Below, piece after piece: positions 1-7,604 of a stretch of 64,000 bases of DNA. The stretch spans positions 124,001 through 188,000 of the forward strand of contig JAHZGH010000001.1 of assembly GCA_019420905.1 (NCBI GenBank), written 5' to 3'. Within the stretch, counting starts at the first letter, position 1. Each line of letters starts with the position of its first letter. The DNA is from Succinivibrionaceae bacterium. Lineage in GTDB: Bacteria; Pseudomonadota; Gammaproteobacteria; Enterobacterales; Succinivibrionaceae. Both the position numbers and the translations under genes were made by a program. The notes beneath the pieces were generated by a model. That model saw nothing but the letters and a program-made list of their open reading frames with translations. It had not been told where the DNA came from and searched no databases.

Positions 1-3000
1 TAAGAGCTTGGGTAAAAGACCCACTGTCAAGAAAAGCTGCAGATGTGAATGCTTATTTATTATCTCTAATAGGCGAAGATGAAATTGCTGATTTTGAGTC
101 ATTAGCAAAAGAATATTATGAAGAAATAGAGCTTGCTAAAAAAGGGCTGTGGTCAATAGTTGAAGATCCTATTTTAGAAATTTCAAATATTCATCCGCAG
201 GCAAAAAAGAAAAATTTAGAAGTTCTTGTTGCTAATGTTCTGTGTGTGCATGAAAATTTTGATCTTGAATATTTTAAAAATAATGTATGGACGGCTAAAA
301 AAGGAAATAGATCGGTTAGATCCATTTGTAAAAATATAGAAGAAAAAGTAAGAAAATATAATATTTATTTTAATAGTTTGTATACAAAGTATTTATTACA
401 AAATGAAGATAAAAAAAATATAACAGATTCAACATATGAAGATATTTTATCAGTAATAAATAGTGTTAATTTGGCAGCAGAATTAATAGCTGAAAATTTA
501 AATTTAGACATCTTAGATATAACTAAGTTTAGCAATCCTTTTTCTTTAGCACAGCTTTATAATTTGCTAGAAAAGGATATTGATGGCTTTTCAAGTAACT
601 GCTTAGCTGTAATTAAAGAAAATAACTATAGAATGCGCAGTAAATTTGGCGAAGGAGCCTTATGTTTAAGGCTAGCAGCTGAATCAGTACGACCTTTTGA
701 TGGTGCTTTGAGGAAGATTCTTGAGAGACAGGCTTATGAAATTGCAAAGATAAAAGTAAGCGAGCTTTTATCCTTACCTAATCTTACAAATACTAATATA
801 AATATTGGTATTTTGGTTGAAGAAAATAATTTTGAGTTTTCCTCTTCTATAAAAAAGGATGTAAAAGATAGTAGTGGTAAAAAAACAAAAAAAGAAAAGA
901 AAAAATATTCTGTAGATCCTGATTTTTCATTAAAAAATAAAAAAGAAAGGATCATTAGCGATTCTAAAAAAATTTGTGCTTATACAGGAGTTTTTTTGAG
1001 CAATTGCTCAAATTGCGAGTTTGATCATATTATTTCTAGAAGCAGAACTATGCGGAGTACGGGATCTATCTTTAACTCTGAATTAAATCTTATCTATGTT
1101 TCAAGAAATGGTAATCAGTTAAAAAAAGGTATTGCTTATGATTTAAATGATTTATCTCCTAAATATTTGCATGAAATTTTTGGGACTAATGTAATTTCAG
1201 AAATTAAATCAATAATCACAGAAACTGTTGATAATGTTTCAAAAGATAACAAAAAATTTCTTGTAGATGCAATGACTCCTTTTGAGAGAATTTGCTGCCG
1301 CCATGCTTTATTCATGCCGGAAACTAAAGCTTACGATATGGTTATAAGTGCATTAGCTAAGTCTTACAGCACAATAGTTAACGGCACACAATTATATTTA
1401 ATTCAAAATATTATTAAGAATATTAAATTAAGCTTGGGTTCATGGTTAAAAGATACGCAGAATACTTTAAGTTTTGAAGCTTTCCGTATTGATTGCGATG
1501 ATATTCATTTTATTAGGGGTGAGTTAGCAGAAAATAATTCCTTATATACTAAAAAGCTGCTAAAAGAAAAAGCTAAAAAAGAAATAAAGTTTCAACCTAT
1601 TACGTCACATGCTATTGATGCTTTATGTGTATTGGCTGCGGCTTTCAATAATAAATCAATTGTAGATAAATTATCATCAGGAAAGTTGAGAGAGAATATT
1701 TCAAAACCTGAAAATCTAGAAAAACTTATACCTCAGCAATTTGATATTAAGGCTATTGAGAGGAAGAATTTTTTTGAAAAGGAAAATCTATCTTCTAGAT
1801 GTTTATTTAACGATTCTATATATGCAGAGCATTTTCTGCCCATTATAGTAAAAAAGGATCTTGTGAAGATAGGTTTTGATTTTAATAATTCTGTGGAAGT
1901 TAAAACTGGAGGATATTTATTAATAGATTTATTAAAACCTTTTTTTAAGGAAAAATATGAAGATTCAGAGAATATAAAAATATATCATCTTGTTAACAAA
2001 AAGGTTTTTGATTTTTTAGAAAGAAATAAAAATGAAGATAAAAATAGCAAAATATGCAAGCAAAAAAATATTTTAAATAAAATTCATTATGCGATGATAA
2101 AAAAAGAGATTGAGGTCGTATTAAAAGATAAAAGCTTTGAAATTAGACTTCAGAAAGAAAAAGACTCTGATGAAAAAAATACAAATTTTGAAATAAAAAT
2201 TGGTAAGGATTTATTTAAAACAAAAGATATAAAATTAGCTGATGATACTACCTTAGTTTTACCTAGTAGAGTTTATTATGACAAATTAGTTAATGAGTTT
2301 AATAGATATAAAAGTAAAAAGATCTTTAATGTAGAAATATATGACAGCAAAACGGCTAAAAAAATAACAAATGATTTAAAACAAGAGTTTATTGCATATA
2401 TTCTTAATAAAGAATCTGCATTAAAGCATAAAAAATACAGACGTATTTTAAGTGTATCTGTTGCTTGTTCAAATTTAGCTAAGCCAATTAGAGTTAAACG
2501 TAAAAATTTATTTGGTGAATATGTATACCAGTTATTGGATGCTTCTGAACCAATAACTAAAGGTTTTTACTTAGATAAAAATATAAAAGATCCAATAGCA
2601 GCAGATATTTATAAAAAAGAAAATTTGTATTTTGTTTCAAGAGATATTTTAAATAAAAAGCTTGATAAGTCTTTTGTACATATGTCTAAAACGATTAATC
2701 TAGTAAAAGATATAAATATTAATATTGATATATCATTATATTCCTTTAGTAGAAGAGAGGCAGTTGTTACTATGCCTTATAATGATTTTAATGAGTGTCT
2801 TAATACTAAATTAAAATCTTATCTTCATTTAGAAGATATATTTGTCTTATCTGAAGATGAAAGTAAAAATTTAACTAAGTATTTAAATAACTTTATTATT
2901 GATAAGGGGCTTTCTATAGGTAGCCCTCGTAGTAGAAAGTTATATTTTAAATCTATAGGTAAATCTTTAATTTTCAAATTTACTTATGATAGTAAATCTC

Positions 3001-3017
3001 AAAAAATATTTTTGTAA
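1..3017 (+). CDS. cas9: Type II-B Cas9 endonuclease, 5' end outside the window
   Basis: RNA-guided DNA endonuclease of a CRISPR system. The reading frame (codons from base 3) is open to the window edge, so the N-terminus with RuvC-I and most of the bridge region is missing; about 1000 C-terminal residues are present. Counting from the codon at 45, RuvC-II is likely the ILVEENNFEF segment (Glu259), the HNH domain carries FDHIIS (Asp327, His328) with nearby Cys311, Cys321 and Cys324 and Asn348/Asn357, and RuvC-III is SHAIDALCVLA (His522, Asp525). All visible catalytic residues are intact, so an active nuclease is expected. Type II-B is assigned because cas4 follows cas1-cas2. Codon use is much more AT-rich (AAA, ATA, AGA) than in the housekeeping genes, which suggests acquisition by transfer. 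Confidence 0.95.
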   Translation, partial: RAWVKDPLSRKAADVNAYLLSLIGEDEIADFESLAKEYYEEIELAKKGLWSIVEDPILEISNIHPQAKKKNLEVLVANVLCVHENFDLEYFKNNVWTAKKGNRSVRSICKNIEEKVRKYNIYFNSLYTKYLLQNEDKKNITDSTYEDILSVINSVNLAAELIAENLNLDILDITKFSNPFSLAQLYNLLEKDIDGFSSNCLAVIKENNYRMRSKFGEGALCLRLAAESVRPFDGALRKILERQAYEIAKIKVSELLSLPNLTNTNINIGILVEENNFEFSSSIKKDVKDSSGKKTKKEKKKYSVDPDFSLKNKKERIISDSKKICAYTGVFLSNCSNCEFDHIISRSRTMRSTGSIFNSELNLIYVSRNGNQLKKGIAYDLNDLSPKYLHEIFGTNVISEIKSIITETVDNVSKDNKKFLVDAMTPFERICCRHALFMPETKAYDMVISALAKSYSTIVNGTQLYLIQNIIKNIKLSLGSWLKDTQNTLSFEAFRIDCDDIHFIRGELAENNSLYTKKLLKEKAKKEIKFQPITSHAIDALCVLAAAFNNKSIVDKLSSGKLRENISKPENLEKLIPQQFDIKAIERKNFFEKENLSSRCLFNDSIYAEHFLPIIVKKDLVKIGFDFNNSVEVKTGGYLLIDLLKPFFKEKYEDSENIKIYHLVNKKVFDFLERNKNEDKNSKICKQKNILNKIHYAMIKKEIEVVLKDKSFEIRLQKEKDSDEKNTNFEIKIGKDLFKTKDIKLADDTTLVLPSRVYYDKLVNEFNRYKSKKIFNVEIYDSKTAKKITNDLKQEFIAYILNKESALKHKKYRRILSVSVACSNLAKPIRVKRKNLFGEYVYQLLDASEPITKGFYLDKNIKDPIAADIYKKENLYFVSRDILNKKLDKSFVHMSKTINLVKDININIDISLYSFSRREAVVTMPYNDFNECLNTKLKSYLHLEDIFVLSEDESKNLTKYLNNFIIDKGLSIGSPRSRKLYFKSIGKSLIFKFTYDSKSQKIFL

Positions 3018-3031
3018 TTTTTGAAAATTTT

Positions 3032-4033
3032 ATGAGATATCTAACAGTAACTGATTTTGGCAGTTTTCTTGGACTTTCCAGTCAGTGCTTGGTTGTTAAG
3101 CAAGACGGAGAGATAATCAAGGAGATTGCCTTGTCTCATTTAAGAGGAATAAGCATAGCAAAATCTGGAGTATCTGTATCAAGTGATTTAGTTCAGGCTT
3201 GTGCTAATCGAGGCATAAAAATATTCTTTTTAGATTTTAGGTCTAGGGTAATTTCTGCTGTTATTGGTCAAAATCAGCATGCAACCGTTGCTTTAAGAAA
3301 GTCGCAGTTTAATTTTATATCCAATGATAGCAGCTGCTTTGAACTTTCAAAGCAGCTTGTTTTAACCAAAGTTAGGAATCAAAGGGCTGTTTTATTATAT
3401 TTTTCTAAGTATTTGCGTAATGATGCAAATGATGAATATCAATTTTTGGTTTTTAATATAAGAAAAATTAATTCTCTTATAGAACAAATAAAAGGACTGC
3501 CTTTTAATGAGCATAGAAATTGGAGAAATTCTCTTTTAGGACTTGAAGGATTAATTGCGCGGTTTTATTTTGAAACTCTAGCTAATACGTCTTTATTTCC
3601 TGATGATTTTACAAATCGCGAGGGGCGGTATGCAAGGAGTATTACAAATCAATCATTAAATTGGTCTTATGCAATTTTAGAAAGTTATGTTTGGCAGGCT
3701 TTGGATAATGCTGGTTTAGAAGTATTTGCTGGTATCTATCATACAGATAGACCTGGCAAACCCTCTCTTGTTTTAGACCTGATGGAAGAATATCGCGCTT
3801 GGGTAGTTGATAGAAATTTGATTAAGCTAAGAGATATGCTGTCTTCGTATTCTTGCTTAAATAATAAACTTAAAATCGTATTAACTAACGCAGTGCATCA
3901 AACAATGCAGACAAAGTATCCATACAATAATAAAAAAGTTAAGTTGGAAAATATTTTGCAAAGACAGGCTTATAAGCTTGCAGGAGCTATTTCTGGCAGT
4001 AATAAGTACAAGGGATACATTTTCAAATGGTAA
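3032..4033 (+). CDS. cas1: CRISPR integrase Cas1
   Basis: Metal-dependent integrase that, with Cas2, inserts new spacers. The protein is 333 residues, normal for Cas1. The three expected metal ligands are visible in order: the Glu in LLGLEGLIARF, the His in YHTDRPGKPS, and the acidic residue in LVLDLMEEYRAW. It starts 14 nt after the cas9 stop and its last codons overlap the cas2 start, so cas9-cas1-cas2-cas4 forms one tight plus-strand operon. No strong Shine-Dalgarno precedes the ATG, so translation may be coupled to cas9. Base composition is AT-rich like cas9. Confidence 0.95.
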   Translation: MRYLTVTDFGSFLGLSSQCLVVKQDGEIIKEIALSHLRGISIAKSGVSVSSDLVQACANRGIKIFFLDFRSRVISAVIGQNQHATVALRKSQFNFISNDSSCFELSKQLVLTKVRNQRAVLLYFSKYLRNDANDEYQFLVFNIRKINSLIEQIKGLPFNEHRNWRNSLLGLEGLIARFYFETLANTSLFPDDFTNREGRYARSITNQSLNWSYAILESYVWQALDNAGLEVFAGIYHTDRPGKPSLVLDLMEEYRAWVVDRNLIKLRDMLSSYSCLNNKLKIVLTNAVHQTMQTKYPYNNKKVKLENILQRQAYKLAGAISGSNKYKGYIFKW

Positions 4034-4338
4034 GTCAAAGTAAATTATATTATAGATATATAGTTTGTTACGATATTGAAAATGTTAAAACTAGAAATAA
4101 GCTTTATAAAAGTCTTAAGGATTTTGGATTAATGCCTATACAAAAATCTGTATTTTTTGGAGAGTTAACTAAAGCTGAGATTTCTTCAATCAGGAGATTT
4201 GTCAATGATTTATTAGATAAAAAGACTGATAAATGTTTATATATACAAACTAATTTAACAGATCAGGATATTATAAAAAATTGTTTTGGCTATAAAGATT
4301 TTAAATATGTCTCAGTTGATGGATTCGAAACAATATAG
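4027..4338 (+). CDS. cas2: CRISPR adaptation protein Cas2
   Basis: Small ferredoxin-fold partner of Cas1 in the spacer-integration complex. At 103 residues it has the usual Cas2 length, and the N-terminal strand with its conserved Asp is visible in YIVCYDIENVKTRNKL. The ATG overlaps the cas1 stop region by 7 nt and the 3' end overlaps the beginning of cas4, which indicates translational coupling through the adaptation genes. Confidence 0.92.
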   Translation: MVSQSKLYYRYIVCYDIENVKTRNKLYKSLKDFGLMPIQKSVFFGELTKAEISSIRRFVNDLLDKKTDKCLYIQTNLTDQDIIKNCFGYKDFKYVSVDGFETI

Positions 4339-4915
4339 CGTACCAATATCGTTACTTAGGCAATTTTGTTTTTGTCCACGCATTCCTTTTTTTCAAGTAT
4401 GTATGCACCTTGATGTGAAATATCCTCTTTGGGTTAGCCAAGGCATTAGTGAGCATGATCGCTATGAAATGCTAAGTAAGCGCAGAAATTTAAAGAAATT
4501 TGGTATTGATTCTTTAAGATGCAATATAAAACATAATGTTTATTTATGCAGTGAAGATTTGAAAATGCACGGAGTTTGCGATTCAATATTGTCTACTGAA
4601 GCAGATAAATATATAGTTGAATTTAAACTAAGCGATAGAGAAAAGCTTAATTTAGCAGAGAAAGTTCAGCTTACAGCTTATGCTATGGCTACTGAATCAA
4701 TGTATAGTATGAAAATATCAAAAGGCTTTATCCTTATAGGTAAAAAAGGAAAAACTTTTGATATAGAAATAGATCAGTCTTTAAGAGATAAAACTCTTTC
4801 TATAAGAGATCATGTCATAGACATTATTGAAAAAGGAATAATGCCTAATTCATCAGCTACAGAAGGAAAGTGTTGTCAATGCGAATACTTTAATTTCTGT
4901 GCTGATAGATTTTAA
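4286..4915 (+). CDS. cas4: CRISPR-associated exonuclease Cas4
   Basis: RecB-like 5'-3' exonuclease with an iron-sulphur cluster that processes prespacers and helps select PAM-proximal ends. The nuclease core is visible as the Asp of VCDSIL followed by VEFKLS (Glu, Lys). One cluster cysteine lies near the N-terminus (CFCPR) and three near the C-terminus (CCQCEYFNFC). The longest frame starts at 4286 inside cas2, but ATGs at 4307 and 4319 would give a more usual N-terminus directly ahead of the SVPISLLRQF region and are equally plausible. A cas4 next to cas1-cas2 defines subtype II-B rather than II-A or II-C. Confidence 0.93.
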   Translation: MAIKILNMSQLMDSKQYSVPISLLRQFCFCPRIPFFQVCMHLDVKYPLWVSQGISEHDRYEMLSKRRNLKKFGIDSLRCNIKHNVYLCSEDLKMHGVCDSILSTEADKYIVEFKLSDREKLNLAEKVQLTAYAMATESMYSMKISKGFILIGKKGKTFDIEIDQSLRDKTLSIRDHVIDIIEKGIMPNSSATEGKCCQCEYFNFCADRF

Positions 4916-4922
4916 AAATTTG

Positions 4923-4955
4923 CACAACTTCATACCAAAAAAGTATGAGGTTGTG
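4923..4955. terminator. Hairpin terminator between cas4 and tracrRNA
   Basis: Arms at 4923-4935 and 4943-4955 pair over 13 bp with a single G-T position and a 7-nt loop. It lies just after the cas4 stop. The minus-strand product is followed by a short T tract (CAAATTTTTA), so it may end leftward tracrRNA transcription as well as backing up termination of the cas operon. Confidence 0.7.
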
Positions 4956-4957
4956 AT

Positions 4958-5075
4958 ACAAAAATAAATACCCGGATGCACATAGGCAGTTGCCGGATTC
5001 AATCTTGATTTTAAATGATTTCAGCTAATTAGAAATAAATTTTCTAACTATTTCCTTTAAAAATTGATTTATATA
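4958..5075 (-). ncRNA. Predicted tracrRNA, transcribed opposite to the cas genes
   Basis: Read on the minus strand, about 5076 down to 5048 is an imperfect copy of the CRISPR repeat, including a 12-nt exact match TATAAATCAATT followed by TTTAAAG. This is an anti-repeat able to pair with the crRNA repeat. Downstream comes AATCATTTAAAA (plus coordinates 5009-5020), the same 12-mer I recall in the Francisella novicida Cas9 tracrRNA scaffold, then a CCGG-flanked hairpin (about 4971-4996) and a T-rich stretch. The start is inferred from a promoter-like sequence at 5082-5109. The 3' end is approximate; transcription may continue to the hairpin at 4923-4955. Seen directly: anti-repeat and scaffold motif. 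Inferred: exact ends and function. Confidence 0.82.
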
Positions 5076-5081
5076 CTATTC

Positions 5082-5109
5082 ATGATACCTTATTTTTCGC
5101 AAAAAACAA
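5082..5109 (-). promoter_or_regulatory. Putative tracrRNA promoter
   Basis: On the minus strand a -35-like TTGTTT (5104-5109) and a -10-like TATCAT (5082-5087) are separated by 16 nt. Transcription would start near 5075, immediately before the anti-repeat. The -35 lies within a strong inverted repeat, so structure in this region could affect promoter use. Confidence 0.55.
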
Positions 5110-5141
5110 GGTTTTTTGTGCAATTTTTCATTTGCGAAAAA
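5093..5141. repeat. Nested inverted repeats upstream of tracrRNA
   Basis: TTTTTCGCAAA (5093-5103) and its exact reverse complement (5131-5141) form an 11-bp inverted repeat. Inside it, CAAAAAAC (5100-5107) and GTTTTTTG (5111-5118) form a competing 8-bp hairpin with an AAG loop. The two structures overlap and are mutually exclusive. They cover the predicted tracrRNA -35 region. The role is unknown: a regulator site, terminator of crRNA transcription from the array, or part of another small RNA. Confidence 0.6.
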
Positions 5142-5194
5142 TTAGGATTCAACCACAATTCTAACTATTTGTTTCAATATAAAAAATAGTCAGG

Positions 5195-5667
5195 GTTACA
5201 ATTATAAATCAATTATTTAAAGAACTGAAACTAAACAAAGTAGAAAGATTTGAAACTGAGGCCATTAGTTACAATTATAAATCAATTATTTAAAGAACTG
5301 AAACCATTTCCGTACGCTTGTTCGCATATTCAGCCTTTGTTACAATTATAAATCAATTATTTAAAGAACTGAAACACCTGATCTAATTGTTGTAAAGCTA
5401 AAGAAGTGTCTGGTTACAATTATAAATCAATTATTTAAAGAACTGAAACCCTATGCAGGTTCCTTCATCTGCTAGACAAAATCCTAGTTACAATTATAAA
5501 TCAATTATTTAAAGAACTGAAACGTAGCTTGACCTGCTAGTGATTGGTTAATGCCAGGTTACAATTATAAATCAATTATTTAAAGAACTGAAACACACGT
5601 GCAGTAAGGATATATCTTGAGTGTTCCTGCGTTACAATTATAAATCAATTATTTAAAGAACTGAAAC
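5195..5667 (-). CRISPR. CRISPR array, 7 repeats and 6 spacers, type II-B
   Basis: Seven apparently identical 37-bp repeats begin at 5195, 5268, 5339, 5413, 5487, 5558 and 5631. The six spacers are 36, 34, 37, 37, 34 and 36 bp. In the orientation that pairs with the tracrRNA the repeat begins GTTTCAGTTC, so crRNAs are read on the minus strand, as for the tracrRNA and opposite to cas9. That makes 5668 onward the leader side and 5595-5630 the likely newest spacer. I found no match of a spacer elsewhere in the window by eye. Perfect repeats suggest a young or active array. Confidence 0.97.
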
Positions 5668-5746
5668 AGATTTTATCCTGGGCTCATTTGTAGATAAAAT
5701 TGTTAAATAACCTAAATCATATTATGAAAGTTAAATAATCTATATA
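5668..5746 (-). promoter_or_regulatory. Candidate CRISPR leader
   Basis: AT-rich DNA abutting the last repeat on the side where leftward crRNA transcription would begin. It contains an 8-bp inverted repeat (ATTTTATC 5670-5677 with its complement at 5693-5700). No convincing -35/-10 pair is visible. It is short because the next gene's terminator begins near 5747. Confidence 0.5.
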
Positions 5747-5777
5747 CGACTGATTATTATATATAAATAATCAGCCG
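5747..5777 (-). terminator. Terminator after the esterase gene
   Basis: CGACTGATTATT (5747-5758) pairs with AATAATCAGCCG (5766-5777) apart from one G-T pair. It lies 12 nt after the esterase stop on the minus strand; the T tract is weak. It would insulate the CRISPR leader from read-through. Confidence 0.6.
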
Positions 5778-5788
5778 TAAAATTTCAT

Positions 5789-6814
5789 TTATTTGCCAAG
5801 GTGTTTATCAAAGAATCTGGTCAGATTTTTATAATGGTCTTGAAGCTCTTTTGCTGTTGGCGGCAGTCCTAGGTAAAACTGACAATGTGATTGACCTTCG
5901 TATACAATAAGGTTATTTTCAATCCCTGCTTCAAGCAGCTTTTGCTGCATTCTTATAGTATTGCTTAAGAACAGATCACGAGTACCTGACACTAGCAAAG
6001 TAGGGGGAAAGTCAGAAACGTCACCATAAATAGGTGAGAGATACGGATCTTTTAAGTCATTTCCATTGGCATAGGAAAGAGCGGCATCATCAATCCAGCC
6101 GTCGTAACCTACAAGAATGTTATCTACATGTTCGTTAGTGTAGTATGAATCACCTGTTTTAGTTAAATCTGTCCAAGGTGTGCAAGGAGCGATAGCTCCT
6201 GGAATTGCAACTTTGCTGTCACGAGCCTGCATAGCAAGGATCAAAGTCATAGCACCGCCGGTTGAAGATCCGAATACACCGATATTTTTGCCAGGATATT
6301 TTTCAAGTAATTTTTTGTATACCGCAAATGCATCGTCAATCGCTGCAGGATACGGATGCTGCGGTGCCATTCTGTAGTCAACGGCAACGACTTTATAGCC
6401 TCCTATTCCTGACAGCATCACGCCTTCATCAATGCCGGCAATACCTGGGTTTAATACATAACCGCCACCGTGAATGAATAAAATTATCTTGTCTTGATGA
6501 TTTTTGGGAATGGATGGCGGGGTAATAGTGTAGGTATGAACATCTCCGATATATCCTTCGTTGATGCTTACGTTGAAATAATCTGTCATTATTTTGGAGT
6601 TATTTCTGCCGTGTTGATATGAGGCATCAATTAGCGGAAACCATTTTTCTGCTGATTTTATGCTAAATTTCCAGTTGGAGTTTGTTGCTCCTATGCTTTT
6701 TTGCATATCTGGACTTACTGTTTCTGGAATCGGGAAGAGTCTGTCGATGTTTGCAGCTTGGGTTATGCCAGAAAAAAGAAGCCCGAATACAAGTAAAGTT
6801 ATCTTATGTTTCAT
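5789..6814 (-). CDS. Secreted HSL-family alpha/beta hydrolase (esterase/lipase)
   Basis: Predicted serine esterase of the hormone-sensitive-lipase family, 341 residues. A Sec signal peptide is visible (MKHKITLLVFGLLFSG..QAA), so it should act in the periplasm or outside. The family oxyanion motif HGGG (in FIHGGGYV), the nucleophile elbow GSSTGG, the acid in SGTRDLFLSN and the catalytic His in EGQSHCQF are all present in the right order. The gene stands alone between the CRISPR array and a long AT-rich gap, with its own terminator. Natural substrate unknown; short-chain acyl esters, possibly from plant acetyl esters, would be a guess. Confidence 0.85.
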   Translation of the reverse strand: MKHKITLLVFGLLFSGITQAANIDRLFPIPETVSPDMQKSIGATNSNWKFSIKSAEKWFPLIDASYQHGRNNSKIMTDYFNVSINEGYIGDVHTYTITPPSIPKNHQDKIILFIHGGGYVLNPGIAGIDEGVMLSGIGGYKVVAVDYRMAPQHPYPAAIDDAFAVYKKLLEKYPGKNIGVFGSSTGGAMTLILAMQARDSKVAIPGAIAPCTPWTDLTKTGDSYYTNEHVDNILVGYDGWIDDAALSYANGNDLKDPYLSPIYGDVSDFPPTLLVSGTRDLFLSNTIRMQQKLLEAGIENNLIVYEGQSHCQFYLGLPPTAKELQDHYKNLTRFFDKHLGK

Positions 6815-7532
6815 TTAATCACTTATTCCTTTGTTTTGTTCATTATAATTAATGTAATAGATTAGCAGATAATCAATATAAGCTTGTTCCTATATTCAAA
6901 CCGTATTCGTAAACATGCTGCATGTTGATGTACCACATGATTACTTTTAGATTTCAAGCCATTTGGTATTATTTAGCTTGTGTTTAGAGCCTAAGCTTAG
7001 TATCTATTTGTGGTAAATGTTATTATTATGCACTTTTAGCCTTATTTGTTTATGATTATTTCCAGCAGCTTTTTTGTCTGGTCAAATTCATTTTTTTCAT
7101 TTTAATGTAGACTCATTTTATCCTTCTGTATATCTAGGTATTTTTTTATTATAAGTTGTATTTATAATATTGATTAATAAGTGGTTATCAAATTCTACTA
7201 AAATGTAATTTAGTCGTTGTTAGATTTTTATAGAGTATAAATAAAAATTCACTAATTGAAAAAATAGCTAGCAATTATATTCGTTTTGCTAAAAAGAAAA
7301 GTCGTTTATGTAAGAGAGTTTTTTTATTGTTTGAAGAAATCATATAAGACAAATTATTCATGATTATTTCAAATAAATCTTAGCAATGCAGATATAAGCT
7401 TATCTTGAGTATTGTTATTTTTTAATTTTAAATTCAATAAATTATATAAGATATATAATTTTTTATTAATTGCTAAGCTGTGTTTAGAATAATGATCTGG
7501 AAGATGATTAATCACAAAAAACAGATAACGTT
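6815..7532. other. Long AT-rich intergenic region
   Basis: About 720 bp with no supported gene on either strand. It is very AT-rich and should contain the esterase promoter on the minus strand near 6830-6900. I see no RNA gene, insertion sequence or clear repeat. Confidence 0.6.
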
Positions 7533-7563
7533 TTGACAAACATTCAACAGCTTAAAGTATATT
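7533..7563 (+). promoter_or_regulatory. Putative promoter of the amidohydrolase gene
   Basis: A perfect -35 TTGACA at 7533-7538 and TATATT at 7558-7563 are spaced by 19 nt, slightly long. A TATAAT at 7571-7576 is an alternative -10 without a matching -35. The start codon follows 40-80 nt downstream. Confidence 0.5.
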
Positions 7564-7604
7564 AGATTCATATAATTTAAACACTGCTGGAGGTTATCCT
7601 GCAG

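Noticed and set aside
734..955. Minus-strand open frame inside cas9
   Set aside because: Low-complexity Phe/Leu/Ser shadow of the AT-rich cas9 frame, without a ribosome site or independent context.
5152..5188. A degenerate terminal repeat just left of the array
   Set aside because: Only about half of the positions match, and the gap to repeat 1 would be 6 nt rather than 34-37. Kept as part of the structured-region finding, not as an eighth repeat.
6815..7604. A hidden small gene or second CRISPR-like site in the long gap
   Set aside because: Only short AT-rich matches to the repeat core and short open frames without ribosome sites; nothing above what composition explains.
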